A stretch of DNA of 64,000 bases. Source: CAYNWT01 sp964485095 (GTDB taxonomy: Bacteria; Planctomycetota; Planctomycetia; Planctomycetales; Planctomycetaceae). This document shows, piece after piece, positions 9,421 to 19,125 of this stretch (position 1 is its first letter; every line of letters begins with the position of its first letter). A program made the position numbers and the translations under genes. The notes under the pieces were generated by a model. That model did no database searches. It was not told the DNA's origin and saw only the letters and a list, made by a program, of their open reading frames with translations. The stretch covers positions 107,115-171,114 of the forward strand of contig CAZAIB010000001.1 of assembly GCA_964485095.1 (NCBI GenBank), given 5' to 3'.

Positions 9421-11571
9421 ATGAGAACACGAACCATGAAACTCGCAAACATCACCGCGTTCTGTATCGCGATCGGAGTAACCGGCCTCATGGATACTGC
9501 CAGCGGTCAGCAAATCACTTACCCAACCACGAAGACGGTCGATCAGGTTGATAACTTTCACGGTGAGGACGTCAAAGATCCGTACCGTTGGTTGGAAGAC
9601 GACGTCCGCACGTCGGAAGATGTTGCGAAGTGGGTCGAGGATCAAAACAAAGTCACAGACAGCTATCTGAACACGCTGCCCGGTCGCGAACAAATCGAAA
9701 AGCGGCTCACCAAGCTTTGGAACTATGAGAAGATTGGCGCGCCGGCGAAGCACGGTGATCGCTACTACTTCAGCAAGAACGACGGTTTGCAGAACCAAAA
9801 CGTTCTCTACTCAATGCCAACTCTGGACGCGGAGCCAACGGTTCTCATCGACCCGAATAAGTGGTCCGACGACGGCACGGTTGCTTTGTCGGGGACATCG
9901 TTCAGTGACGACGGCAAGTACCTGGCTTATGGAATTCAGGACGGCGGTTCTGACTGGCGCACGTGGCGAATTATGGAAATCGCCACGAAGAAGGTTCTCG
10001 AAGACAAAGTCGAATGGGTGAAATTCAGCGGTGCAAGCTGGACGCCGGATAGTCGCGGGTTCTTCTACGGCCGGTTTGACGAACCGAAAGAAGGCGAAGC
10101 GTTCCAGTCACTCAACCTGAACCAGAAAATCTACTACCACCGCATTGGCACTGCACAGTCGGAAGACGTGCTGGTTTACCAACGGCCTGATCACCCGGAT
10201 TGGGGCTTCAACATCGACGTCACCGAAGATGGCCGCTACATGGTCATCACGGTTTGGAAGGGAACCGACGACAAGTACCGCGTGCTGTACCGCGACTTGC
10301 AGGAACCGTTCGCGATGCCGCTGGATTTGGTTTCAACATTCGAAAACGACTACACGTTTGTCGGTAACGATGGTCCTAACTTCTTTTTCCGAACGGACCT
10401 GGCAGCATCAAGAGGCCGCGTCGTTGCGATCAACATTCACAAGCCGGACGAACGCACGGAAGTGATTCCGGAAACCGACGAGACGCTGCGTGGCGTCGGT
10501 ATCGTCGGCAACATGTTTGTGGCATCGTATCTCAAGGACGCGAAGTCGCAGGTAAAGCTGTATAAACTCAGCGGCGAGTTCGTGCGCGAGGTTGAGTTCC
10601 CTGGCATTGGTACTGGCGGAGGATTCGGGGGCAAGCAGTCGGATACGGAAACGTTTTATTCGTTCTCCAGCTTCGCGACGCCACCAAGCGTTTACAAGTA
10701 CGACATGATTACTGGCAAGAGCGAGCTGTTTCGCCAGGCGAAGGTCGATTTCAACCCGGACGATTACACTGTCAGCCAGGTGTTTTACAACAGCAAGGAC
10801 GGCACGAAGGTTCCAATGTTTCTTGCTCATCGCAAGGACGTGAAACTGGACGGCAACAATCCAACCTTGTTGTACGGATACGGCGGCTTCAACATTCCGC
10901 TCACACCCGGATTCAGTACGTCACGCCTGGCGTGGATTGAAATGGGCGGCGTGTTCGCGATGGCCAACCTGCGTGGTGGCGGCGAGTATGGCGAGAAGTG
11001 GCATAAGGCAGGAACCAAACTGCAGAAGCAAAATGTGTTCGACGACTTCATCGCGGCTGGTGAATGGTTAATCGCGAACAAGTACACCAGCAAGAAAAAA
11101 CTGGCCATCCAGGGCGGCAGCAATGGCGGCTTGCTGGTTGGAGCCTGCATTACACAGCGTCCGGATCTTTACGGAGCCGCTCTACCGGCCGTCGGTGTGA
11201 TGGACATGCTGCGGTTCCACAAGTTCACCGCGGGCCGTTACTGGGTTGATGACTATGGCTGTGCCGACACCGATGCGGCCGAGTTCAAAGCTCTGCGAGC
11301 GTACTCGCCGTACCACAACCTGAAACCAGGAACCGCGTATCCGGCAACGATGGTGACAACAGCTGACACCGACGACCGCGTTGTGCCAGGTCACAGTTTC
11401 AAGTTCGCCGCGGCACTACAGGCGGCTCAGTCTGGCCCAAACCCAACTCTCATCCGCATCGAAACCCGCGCCGGCCACGGTTCAGGAAAGCCAACCGCCA
11501 AGATCATCGAAGAATACGCCGACATGTGGGCGTTCCTCGCGAAGAACCTCGGCATGGAGATGAAGAAGTAG
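9421..11571 (+). CDS. Secreted prolyl oligopeptidase (S9A)
   Basis: A 716-residue serine peptidase. The N-terminus (MRTRTMKLANITAFCIAIGV...) is a signal peptide ending near SGQ, so the enzyme is exported. The seven-bladed propeller (DPYRWLED, WTPDSRGFFYGRFD) precedes an alpha/beta hydrolase domain. That domain has nucleophile Ser567 in GGSNGG (codon 11119-11121), Asp in TADTDDRVVP and His in RAGHGSGKP. These enzymes cut short peptides after proline. The start could also be the ATG at 9436, six codons into this reading. It lies 31 nt after bioB. Confidence 0.95.
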   Translation: MRTRTMKLANITAFCIAIGVTGLMDTASGQQITYPTTKTVDQVDNFHGEDVKDPYRWLEDDVRTSEDVAKWVEDQNKVTDSYLNTLPGREQIEKRLTKLWNYEKIGAPAKHGDRYYFSKNDGLQNQNVLYSMPTLDAEPTVLIDPNKWSDDGTVALSGTSFSDDGKYLAYGIQDGGSDWRTWRIMEIATKKVLEDKVEWVKFSGASWTPDSRGFFYGRFDEPKEGEAFQSLNLNQKIYYHRIGTAQSEDVLVYQRPDHPDWGFNIDVTEDGRYMVITVWKGTDDKYRVLYRDLQEPFAMPLDLVSTFENDYTFVGNDGPNFFFRTDLAASRGRVVAINIHKPDERTEVIPETDETLRGVGIVGNMFVASYLKDAKSQVKLYKLSGEFVREVEFPGIGTGGGFGGKQSDTETFYSFSSFATPPSVYKYDMITGKSELFRQAKVDFNPDDYTVSQVFYNSKDGTKVPMFLAHRKDVKLDGNNPTLLYGYGGFNIPLTPGFSTSRLAWIEMGGVFAMANLRGGGEYGEKWHKAGTKLQKQNVFDDFIAAGEWLIANKYTSKKKLAIQGGSNGGLLVGACITQRPDLYGAALPAVGVMDMLRFHKFTAGRYWVDDYGCADTDAAEFKALRAYSPYHNLKPGTAYPATMVTTADTDDRVVPGHSFKFAAALQAAQSGPNPTLIRIETRAGHGSGKPTAKIIEEYADMWAFLAKNLGMEMKK

Positions 11572-11602
11572 GTACCTGAGCCAAACCGACGCGGGGGGAG
11601 AG

Positions 11603-12148
11603 TTACCGCGTCGGGAAGAGTCGTTGGACATCGACGTTTAGCTTGCAGCTAGCGCAGATTTCGATGGCCAGTGACTCTTTGAACGTGGCTTCGCTGTAAA
11701 CGCCGTTCGCATTCAGTTGCAGAGCTGTCATGGTTCTGGCGTCAGGGTCAAGTACCAAATACCAAGCCACGCCTTGCTCTGCGTACAAGGTTCGCTTGAA
11801 TGTCAGGTCCCTTTCGCGAGTGGACTTTGAGAGAACCTCAACCGCGATTGCTGGCGTGTTCTCAATGTGACGTTCTGGTGGGCCACCGCACACGACACTG
11901 ATGTCCGGACGGTAGATGGTATCGTTCGAGACGATCCAATCGACTTCTGTCAGAACTGTCGCATCGCAGCCAACCTGGTCGATTGCGTTTGTCAGAGCAG
12001 TACCGATTCGATTCGCGGCACTTCCGTGAGTCCCAAAGCTGCTCGGTGTCATCGCGATTGGAACGCCGCTCCAGAGTTCCCAATCGCCTTCCCACATCGC
12101 GTGGTCCTCGACGGTGTAGTGCGGGATATATCTCGGAACGGTACTCAT
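11603..12148 (-). CDS. Uma2 family PD-(D/E)XK endonuclease (DUF820)
   Basis: A 181-residue protein of the Uma2/DUF820 family. The restriction-endonuclease-like core is visible as RPDISVVCGG, then IAVEVLSKSTRERDL and KRTLYAEQGVAWYLVLDP, giving the acidic and E-x-(S/K) residues expected of a PD-(D/E)XK site. The cellular role of the family is unknown; copies are abundant in cyanobacteria and planctomycetes. It starts 16 nt after the stop of the DNA methyltransferase gene on the same strand, so the two are probably co-transcribed. Its stop faces the prolyl oligopeptidase gene. Confidence 0.88.
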   Translation of the reverse strand: MSTVPRYIPHYTVEDHAMWEGDWELWSGVPIAMTPSSFGTHGSAANRIGTALTNAIDQVGCDATVLTEVDWIVSNDTIYRPDISVVCGGPPERHIENTPAIAVEVLSKSTRERDLTFKRTLYAEQGVAWYLVLDPDARTMTALQLNANGVYSEATFKESLAIEICASCKLNVDVQRLFPTR

Positions 12149-12164
12149 GCGTCAATTCTACCGT

Positions 12165-13112
12165 TTACGCCGTCGATTTCGCGGTCTTCTTTTTCTTCTT
12201 CCGCTTTGTAGCTGGCTTAGCTGCCGCTTTAGGCGTTTGGCGAGCAGACATTGTTGGCTCAGCAGCACCCGTTAGCGGTTCACCAACCTTCGTGGCTTTA
12301 AGGCGGGCTCGACCGGCCTTCGCGTAGTCCTTTGAAAGTTCGAATCCAACGAACTTTCGGTTCAGCTTCTTTGAAACCACCAGTGTTGATGCACTGCCGG
12401 AGAACGGGTCCATAACGATATCGTCTTCGTGAGAACACGTTCGGACGATGCGGCCGAGAAGCTGTTCCGGCATCTGGCAGCCATGGAAGCCAGCGCGTTC
12501 TTTGAATGTGCCGGCCACGCGTGGGAAGTACCAGGTGTCTTCTTCGAAACTGAAGCACTGCTGGAGGTCTTGTGGCCTTAGTGCGAAAGTTTGTTCGACT
12601 TGCGGTGGGATGATCCAGGTGTCGTCAGGCAGTCGGCCGTTGCCTTTGGCGCGTTTGTCGTTGTAGGTCGTCATCCGAGCTGAGGGGATGCGGTTCTCCA
12701 GGTCTTCGGTGCGGAAGGTGAAGTTCTCAGGGTCTTTGACGAAGTGGAACAGATGTGTGTGGGACCTGGTGAACTTGTTTTTGCAGTTCACTCCGAAGGT
12801 GTAGTACCAGATGACCCAGCTGCGGCAGTGGAAGCCAATCTTGCGGGCTTCGATTTTTAGTTCGGCCGCGAAGTCATCGCCGATGGCCAGCCAGAAAGTT
12901 CCGTCCGGCTTCAGAGCGCGGTGGGCAGCGGTCATCCAATCGTTGGACCACGCCAGGTAATCCTCGGCCGCCATCTTGTCTTCGTAGACATCGTACTTGT
13001 AACCGATGTTGAACGGTGGATCTGCGAACACCAGGTCCACGCTACCTTCTGGTAACGCGTTCATTCCTGCGACGCAGTCTTTGTTATGAATTTTACCGAG
13101 TTTCTTTTCCAT
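12165..13112 (-). CDS. Beta-class DNA methyltransferase (N6-adenine/N4-cytosine)
   Basis: A 315-residue methyltransferase. The catalytic motif DPPF is at residues 31-34, and the AdoMet-binding motif DPFSGSASTLVV comes near residue 245. This order, IV before I, is typical of the beta class. A target-recognition region lies between them. The C-terminus is a Lys/Ala-rich low-complexity tail (KRKKKKK) that could help DNA binding. No restriction enzyme of a standard type is adjacent; the only neighbour is a Uma2 nuclease 16 nt downstream. It may be an orphan regulatory methyltransferase or half of an unusual pair. The recognition sequence cannot be read from the protein. Confidence 0.92.
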   Translation of the reverse strand: MEKKLGKIHNKDCVAGMNALPEGSVDLVFADPPFNIGYKYDVYEDKMAAEDYLAWSNDWMTAAHRALKPDGTFWLAIGDDFAAELKIEARKIGFHCRSWVIWYYTFGVNCKNKFTRSHTHLFHFVKDPENFTFRTEDLENRIPSARMTTYNDKRAKGNGRLPDDTWIIPPQVEQTFALRPQDLQQCFSFEEDTWYFPRVAGTFKERAGFHGCQMPEQLLGRIVRTCSHEDDIVMDPFSGSASTLVVSKKLNRKFVGFELSKDYAKAGRARLKATKVGEPLTGAAEPTMSARQTPKAAAKPATKRKKKKKTAKSTA

Positions 13113-13240
13113 TCGCTCCAGCTCCTGCCGGCCATTGTAACCGCTCCGATTGCCAGCGCAAATGAGGCCAGACCTGCGGTATTCAAGGCAGGATCGGCGG
13201 CTATGATGGAATTAGTCTTCGCGTTTTTCTCGGAACCCAA

Positions 13241-14404
13241 ATGCGACTCTTCCTGCTTTTCATGATCGCGTTCCCGCTGCATTCGGCCGTCGCACAGAGC
13301 CCGCAGCTGTACGATTCGAAGAACTTCAAGCTGCAGACGGATCTTCCCAAAGAAGACGCTGAGGAACTGCTGGAAAAACTAGAGACCATGTTGGTTCTGG
13401 TTTCGAAGTATTGGGCGGTTCCGAATCGGCAGAAGATCGAATGCGTCGTGGTTGCCGATTTGCGGAACTGGTCAGGAACCCCCATCGATCCGCGCGCGTT
13501 GCCGAGTTTGAAGGCGAACGCCGGGATTACCTTCTCGGATTTTCGCCGTCGCGGGAATCGAACCAGCATTCGCGCGGTCGCATTTGGAGTTGCGAGAACC
13601 AGCATTGTTCAGCATGAAGCGGTGCATGCGTATGCGTACTACGCGTTCGGACATTGCGGACCGCCGTGGTACGCGGAGGGGATGGCCGAGATGGGTTCGT
13701 ACTGGATTGAAGGCGACACCACAGTGACGGCTCCGCGGCACGTGACCGAGTATCTGCGCCGATCGAAACCGCGCAAGGTGAAAGAGATTACGACCGGGGA
13801 AACGGGGAAGATTGGATCCTGGCAGAACTACTGCTGGCGATGGGCCTTGTGTCATTTGCTGGCGACCAACAAAAACTACTCGAAGAAGTTCCGTCCGCTG
13901 GGATTGGCCATGCTGACCAAGAAGAAGGGTTCCTTCTCTTCAACGTACGGCAAGCAATTGAGGGAATTGGAGTTTGAATACGGCTTCTTCCTGAAGCATG
14001 TTCAGCCTGGCTTTGATGCTGAGCGATGCAGTTGGGACTGGGATGCCAGGTTCCGCAAACTGAAGCCCACCAAGTCGGTTCGATTTGTGATTCGCGCCGA
14101 CCGGGGCTGGCAGGCGTCTCGCGTGCGGCTGGAAGCTGGTCAGAAATATAAGCTGACGGCAGAGGGCTCATGGCAGCTTACAAAGGACGGCGAACCGGTA
14201 TCTGCAAGCGGTACCAATAACTCAGGGCAACTTGTCGGCGTTGTGATGACAAAGATGAAGCTTGGCGAACCGTTTGTGATTGGCGAGGAACACGAATACA
14301 TGCCCCGAGTAACCGGTGACTTGTATTTGCGTTGTGGCGACGCCTGGAATTCGCTTGGCGACAACTCGGGCGAGATATCAGTGTCCGCCGAGAAAGTCGA
14401 ATAG
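13241..14404 (+). CDS. Secreted gluzincin-like metallopeptidase (DUF1570-like)
   Basis: A 387-residue protein with a signal peptide (residues 1-19, ending SAVAQ). The zinc motif HEAVH is at residues 125-129, followed by PPWYAEGMAE, where Glu146 fits the third zinc ligand of gluzincins. This layout matches the DUF1570-like putative peptidases common in planctomycetes. The C-terminal 120 residues form a beta-rich region (YKLTAEGSWQL, EPFVIGEEHEY) that may bind a ligand or cell wall. Substrate unknown. It is divergent from the methyltransferase gene and convergent with the AAA ATPase gene. Confidence 0.8.
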   Translation: MRLFLLFMIAFPLHSAVAQSPQLYDSKNFKLQTDLPKEDAEELLEKLETMLVLVSKYWAVPNRQKIECVVVADLRNWSGTPIDPRALPSLKANAGITFSDFRRRGNRTSIRAVAFGVARTSIVQHEAVHAYAYYAFGHCGPPWYAEGMAEMGSYWIEGDTTVTAPRHVTEYLRRSKPRKVKEITTGETGKIGSWQNYCWRWALCHLLATNKNYSKKFRPLGLAMLTKKKGSFSSTYGKQLRELEFEYGFFLKHVQPGFDAERCSWDWDARFRKLKPTKSVRFVIRADRGWQASRVRLEAGQKYKLTAEGSWQLTKDGEPVSASGTNNSGQLVGVVMTKMKLGEPFVIGEEHEYMPRVTGDLYLRCGDAWNSLGDNSGEISVSAEKVE

Positions 14405-14450
14405 CCGACCTGGAACCGGTTCCTTCGCGAGACCTCAACAGCAGCGGGCT

Positions 14451-15875
14451 TTACTCAAGCCGGTAGTTAATCGTTCCGTGTTTTTGGCTGCGAGAGATTC
14501 GATCGGTCGCGTGCAGGCCAGCCAGAACGAACTCAACACACGATGCCCGGACGGCTTCGCTTTCGGATGCGTTCAATTCAAAGGCCTTGTCCCACACAGG
14601 CGGAACGCGTTCCAGCAGTGCGGCGTAGTGCGAGCTTGGCAGCATGTCGCCCACTTCGATTTTCACACCCTTCGCGAAGATTTCGGCGATCTCAGCCAGA
14701 CCGTGTTCGTCAACGTATTCTTCGAAAATCGTCTTGATGGATTCAGAAAGAACCGCATCCAGCACCTGGCGTTCGGACATCTGATGACTGCTCATCATGT
14801 CGATTTCCAGCTTGCCCAGCGACGACGAATACAAATGTCCGAGATCACTAATGCGCGGGACGGACGGCTTTTCACCCAACACGGCCGCTCGGCGCCGCGC
14901 GCTGGCGATCATGGTTCTGTAGTTCGCAATGCTGAACCGCGCGCTGACGCCTGAGTCCTGATCGATGTACTTGCTGCGTCTCGCAGTGCGGCTGGCTTCT
15001 TCGATGATCTGCTTCATGAACCACGGCACGATCACGGGGAACTCACCATCCAGATTGATGTCGGCTTCGGTTTCCTGTTCCATGATACGAATGCCCGCAT
15101 CACGTTCTCGCGGATAGTGGGTGTGGATGACAGAACCGATGCGGTCTTTGAGCTGCGGAATGACCTTGCCGCTGCGGTTGTAGGTCGATGGGTTCGCTGA
15201 AAACAGAATGAGGACATCGATATCGAACTTGATGGGGTACCCGCGAATCTGCACGTCGCGTTCTTCCAGAATGTTGAACAGGCCAACCTGCACAAGTTCG
15301 TCCAGTTCCGGAAGTTCGTTCATCGCGAAGATGCCGCGATGCATACGTGGGATGAGGCCGAAGTGCAAAGCGTCTTCGGCAGACATGCTGGTTCCGCCGG
15401 CCAGTTTGGCGGGGTCAATCTCGCCGATGATGTCAGCGAATTTGGTGCCCGGTGAAAGGCGTTCGGCGTAGCGGTCATCGCGATGCCACCAGCCAATGGG
15501 CACTTCTTCCGGCGGATGCGTCGCGACAAAGTCGCGAACGGACTTACTGATGGGCTTTAGCGGGTCGTCATGAATGGGCGCTTCCGGGATATCAACAAAC
15601 GGAATGAACTCATCCAGAAACCGTGCGAGTAGCCGCATGATGCGGCTCTTGGCCTGGCCCTTCTCACCGAGGAACAGCATGTCGTGTCCGGACAGCAATG
15701 CGATGCTGATTTCCGGAGTGACGGTGTTCTCGTAGCCAAGGATGCCGGGGAACAGTTCTTCACCGGCCGCGAGAGAGCGTAGGAAGTTACCGCGGATTTC
15801 GTCTTTGACTGACTTCGATTGCCACCCGCTTTGGGTGAGTTCGGCGAGGTTCGTAGGGCGGTTGTCTGCTGACAT
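14451..15875 (-). CDS. Magnesium-chelatase-I/MoxR-like AAA+ ATPase
   Basis: A 474-residue cytoplasmic AAA+ protein. A P-loop variant GEKGQAKSR is at residues 70-78, followed by IFAMNELPELDELVQVGLFNILEERDV (Walker B and pore region; only the pattern is cited) and a sensor-like FSANPSTYNRSG. This resembles ChlI/BchI and MoxR ATPases. Such ATPases usually work with a VWA-domain protein, but none is next to it here. The upstream neighbour on the same strand is an NTF2-like protein 78 nt away; the downstream neighbour is convergent. Confidence 0.85.
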   Translation of the reverse strand: MSADNRPTNLAELTQSGWQSKSVKDEIRGNFLRSLAAGEELFPGILGYENTVTPEISIALLSGHDMLFLGEKGQAKSRIMRLLARFLDEFIPFVDIPEAPIHDDPLKPISKSVRDFVATHPPEEVPIGWWHRDDRYAERLSPGTKFADIIGEIDPAKLAGGTSMSAEDALHFGLIPRMHRGIFAMNELPELDELVQVGLFNILEERDVQIRGYPIKFDIDVLILFSANPSTYNRSGKVIPQLKDRIGSVIHTHYPRERDAGIRIMEQETEADINLDGEFPVIVPWFMKQIIEEASRTARRSKYIDQDSGVSARFSIANYRTMIASARRRAAVLGEKPSVPRISDLGHLYSSSLGKLEIDMMSSHQMSERQVLDAVLSESIKTIFEEYVDEHGLAEIAEIFAKGVKIEVGDMLPSSHYAALLERVPPVWDKAFELNASESEAVRASCVEFVLAGLHATDRISRSQKHGTINYRLE

Positions 15876-15952
15876 CTTCGTGGGGACTCCGGCGAGATCG
15901 TTTACCGGAGCATTATAGAACCACCAACGTTCTGGCCCACCGGCCTGATGAT

Positions 15953-16441
15953 TTACTTTTCTTCTTCATCATCATCGGCAGGTCGCGACGAAGTGTGGTC
16001 GTGCAACACAAGCCAGCCCTTTTCTGTCTTTTGCAGAAGCAAGGTGTACAGCCCGCCGATGTCTTTGAAGTCGCCCTTTCGTTTGAGTTCCCAACGGCCG
16101 AAAACTTCGGCCCATTCCTTTGAGAGAATCTTTACACGCAAGTCGGAAAACGTCAGCTGGCCCATCGCGTCGGAATTGGGGTAGCTCTCTTGGTATTGGT
16201 TGAGCGTGGTTTTCCAGCCGAACCGGAAGGTCCCGGCAGATGCGAACCGAAGTTTCTCACTGCGAACGTAGCCATCCATGAAACCTGGAATGTCCCCGCG
16301 GTTCCACGCTTCCATTTGAGTCATAAGCACCTTGGTGACGGCAGCGGTTTCCGCTTTCGTGTCCACAGCGGGTTTGCGTTCTTCCTGCCAGTTGATGCCT
16401 GTAAGTACCAAAGCCAAAAGGGCGGGCGCGTAGAACTTCAT
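15953..16441 (-). CDS. Secreted NTF2-like protein (SnoaL/DUF4440 type)
   Basis: A 162-residue protein with a short N-terminal signal sequence and an NTF2-like fold signature: MEAWNRGDIPGFMDGYVRS in the helix region and FGRWELKRKGDFKDIGG with LLLQKTEKGWLVLHDH on the sheet. The C-terminus is acidic (DDDEEEK). Family members are small cone-shaped domains that bind small molecules or have lost catalysis. No specific role can be given. It sits between the AAA ATPase and KAS III-like genes, all minus strand. Confidence 0.75.
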   Translation of the reverse strand: MKFYAPALLALVLTGINWQEERKPAVDTKAETAAVTKVLMTQMEAWNRGDIPGFMDGYVRSEKLRFASAGTFRFGWKTTLNQYQESYPNSDAMGQLTFSDLRVKILSKEWAEVFGRWELKRKGDFKDIGGLYTLLLQKTEKGWLVLHDHTSSRPADDDEEEK

Positions 16442-16534
16442 CGCGAACTCCAGGTGCAGGAGAAGAGAGAGCCAATCAAGACTGGTTCGAAGACAGGTGG
16501 TTCGTTCTGTTTGAGAACGGAACCGAACCGCATC

Positions 16535-17605
16535 TTACCATTTCAACGCAGCAAAGCCCTGCGTCATGTGGTCTGCTCGCTGTTGCATGCAGATACCCGC
16601 GGCGGTCAGAAGCACCGCGTCGCCAGGCTGCAGCGGTTCGATTTCGTTACAGGCCGCGACTTCGTCGATACGAGACAGTGCCAACGGAATCGTGGACGAA
16701 AGCGTGTTGCCGAAATCAGGCAGGTTGTTAAGGAGCTTCACGTCCGGAAGATCCAGCCGGGCTGTCGCGATGAGTGTTCTTAGCAGCTTGCCACTGGGCT
16801 GATGAGGCACCGCAACGAGACGCTGATCACCGTCAAAAGACTTAATCGCTTCCTGGCAGCCGGCCAGCATCAGTTCGACACCGTTAAGGAAGACAGACTC
16901 GCCATCCATGTGCATCACTTCGCGTGTCTGCGGGCAGCCACGGAAATCGAACCCTTCGCAGAATTCCTGAGTAAACAGGTCGCGTCCGCCGTTTCGCTTG
17001 TCGGCCGGAACATAAACTTCGCGAGCGTTCCAGTTAAGCAGTTCGTGTCCGGGGCCTTGCCAGATTGTTGTCGCAGCCGCGCCCGATGAAACGATTCCGC
17101 AGAACGCCTTGTCAGCAGCGTCGTGCCATTGTTCAGGAACTTCGACGGACAGTAGCGGTACATGTCTGCCCGGTCCGGTCTGTTTGGCAATCCGCGCGCC
17201 GTCGTTTAGTAGCTTCATGAAGCCGGCGCAGCCAAGGTTGAATCCGCGAACGCGCGATGCGGGCAGTTCCAGGTAGTCGGCCAGTTCTTTGGCGAGTTCA
17301 AGCGATCGTGTGGGATCGACGTGTGAGTGACACAGCAGGACAGCCGGGCAGTCAGACCATTTGAAGTCGACCTCGCGACGGAGTTCGTCCGCAAGCGTTG
17401 TGGCAACGTCGATCGGAGCGATGCCTGGTCGGAGTATGCGCCGGTTGTTGATTCCGGTTGATCGCTTGAGAACCGAAATGCCTGAGAACCCACCGCCGCC
17501 AAGGCGTGAGAGTTCTAGTACTCGATCGTTGTCCAGAATCTCAAAGAGATCCTGTCGATCCAGCACGTCAACAAATCGCGTTAACGCTAATGGCGTGTTC
17601 TGCAT
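16535..17605 (-). CDS. 3-oxoacyl-ACP synthase III-like (KAS III/FabH-type) enzyme
   Basis: A 356-residue thiolase-fold enzyme. The catalytic triad is present: Cys126 in FNLGCAGF, His268 in AVPHQPSG and Asn300 in FGNTLSSTIPLAL. This fits KAS III-type decarboxylating condensing enzymes that start or extend acyl chains. No acyl carrier protein or other fab gene is adjacent, so it may serve a specialised acylation or lipid pathway rather than being the housekeeping FabH. It lies about 90 nt upstream of the NTF2-like gene on the same strand. Confidence 0.85.
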   Translation of the reverse strand: MQNTPLALTRFVDVLDRQDLFEILDNDRVLELSRLGGGGFSGISVLKRSTGINNRRILRPGIAPIDVATTLADELRREVDFKWSDCPAVLLCHSHVDPTRSLELAKELADYLELPASRVRGFNLGCAGFMKLLNDGARIAKQTGPGRHVPLLSVEVPEQWHDAADKAFCGIVSSGAAATTIWQGPGHELLNWNAREVYVPADKRNGGRDLFTQEFCEGFDFRGCPQTREVMHMDGESVFLNGVELMLAGCQEAIKSFDGDQRLVAVPHQPSGKLLRTLIATARLDLPDVKLLNNLPDFGNTLSSTIPLALSRIDEVAACNEIEPLQPGDAVLLTAAGICMQQRADHMTQGFAALKW

Positions 17606-17763
17606 CCCAGCCTAAAATCCCAGTTGTTCAGCTCAGCGAGCGTACAGTGAGCCTGACTCGGTTTCACGACCCCTGTGAGACAGCCTACAAGTTCCCGGCA
17701 AGATGATACCGATGGGCGTTCGAAGCGCCAATCACGCTCTGTGAATCCGCCGGATTGGCGGTC

Positions 17764-19125
17764 TTACGCCTCGATTTCATAGCCTTTTCGTTGTTCTCGG
17801 CTTTGCCACTGGGCTGCATCAGAGTCCCCAATAATCATCTCTGTTTTCGGATCGAACTTCAGGGTCCGGTTAAGCCTTGTGGCAATATTTGCCAGGTGAC
17901 ACGTCGTCATGGCTCTGTGGTGCGTGTGAACGTCGCTGATCGGCTGTTCACGCGACGCAATACACTCGAAGAAGTTCTTCATGTGATCGCCGGGCTTCTT
18001 ACCCTTGTAGATTTTGGTAATCGTGTCGCCACTAAGCGGCTTCTCGCTTAGCAACTCAACAGCTTTACCGGTCAGCTTTTGGCGGTTCACAAAAATTCGC
18101 CCCTTGGTTCCTTCGAACATGATTCCATTTTGGAACCCAAGCGTGTCTTTCGCGTTGTGGACGATCCGTAGTTCCATGCCGTTTGCAAACATGGCCTTCA
18201 CGTCGAACTGAGTCGCGGTGTTGTATTGCGAATCATCCTGCGGGTGCCCGTCTTTGTATTCGACCGGGAACTTTACCATTACGGGTTCGACTGAAATCGG
18301 ACCTGTATTGTCCAATTCCATCGCCCACTGCGCGATGTCGATGTGGTGGGCACCCCAGTCAGTCATCTTGCCGCCAGAGTATTCGTACCACCAACGGAAC
18401 TCATAGTGGCAACGCGACTTCCCCCATCGACCTCCGGGTTTGGATCGGTAGTCGACCATTGGTGCCTGCCCGAGCCACATGTCCCAGTTCAAACCTGTCG
18501 GCACATCGGCCTTTGGGATTGCTCCACTTGTCGGACCACCGCCGATGGCACAGGTGACTTTCTTAAGATCGCCGATGCGCCCTTCGCGAATAATGGCGAT
18601 TGCCTGCAGGAACCGTTGACCCATCTCGCTGCGTTGCTGGGTTCCGACCTGAAAGACGCGACCGGTTTCATCCAACGTCTTTCGGATGATCTTGCCTTCG
18701 TCGATTGTGAGCGTCAAAGGCTTCTCACAGTAAACGTCTTTGCCGGCCTTCATCGCTTCGACGGCGATCTTTGTGTGCCAATGATCGGGCGTGACAATGG
18801 TGACGACATCAATGTCTTCTCGATCAAGAATCTTGCGGTAGTCCTCATAGACATCGACCTGCTTGTCGCCCGGTTGTTCTTTCTTAACTCTCTCTTTTCC
18901 CTTGCCAGCGTGGTCCGAATCGACATCACAAACAGCAGCGCAATCTGCCAGTCGCATTGCTGCAGGACCAACGGCGCCCCAGCGACTACCGGTTCCGATG
19001 CAACCGAGTGTCAGGCGCTGCGTTGCGGCTTTGCCGGACGCAATCGCATCAGGCAACGGGAACCAAAACGGGACGGTCGCTGCGACACTGGTCGCTTTCA
19101 GGAAGTCTCTGCGAGTGTTTGTCAT
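17764..19125 (-). CDS. Tat-exported Gfo/Idh/MocA oxidoreductase
   Basis: A 453-residue NAD(P)-dependent oxidoreductase. The N-terminus carries a twin-arginine signal (TRRDFLKATSVAA). After it come the Rossmann motif GCIGTGSRWG, the EKPLTLTIDEG block and WWYEYSGGKMTDWGAHHID, which holds the catalytic His/Lys region. This secreted branch is greatly expanded in planctomycetes and probably modifies sugars or polyols outside the cytoplasm. The C-terminal region continues to a charged end (EQRKGYEIEA). About 410 bp separate its start from the divergent wall-type protein gene. Confidence 0.93.
   Translation of the reverse strand: MTNTRRDFLKATSVAATVPFWFPLPDAIASGKAATQRLTLGCIGTGSRWGAVGPAAMRLADCAAVCDVDSDHAGKGKERVKKEQPGDKQVDVYEDYRKILDREDIDVVTIVTPDHWHTKIAVEAMKAGKDVYCEKPLTLTIDEGKIIRKTLDETGRVFQVGTQQRSEMGQRFLQAIAIIREGRIGDLKKVTCAIGGGPTSGAIPKADVPTGLNWDMWLGQAPMVDYRSKPGGRWGKSRCHYEFRWWYEYSGGKMTDWGAHHIDIAQWAMELDNTGPISVEPVMVKFPVEYKDGHPQDDSQYNTATQFDVKAMFANGMELRIVHNAKDTLGFQNGIMFEGTKGRIFVNRQKLTGKAVELLSEKPLSGDTITKIYKGKKPGDHMKNFFECIASREQPISDVHTHHRAMTTCHLANIATRLNRTLKFDPKTEMIIGDSDAAQWQSREQRKGYEIEA

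Noticed and set aside
17722..17765. Possible terminator of the Tat oxidoreductase gene (CCGCC-GGATT-GGCGG)
   Set aside because: The stem is only 5 bp and no T-tract follows in either direction.
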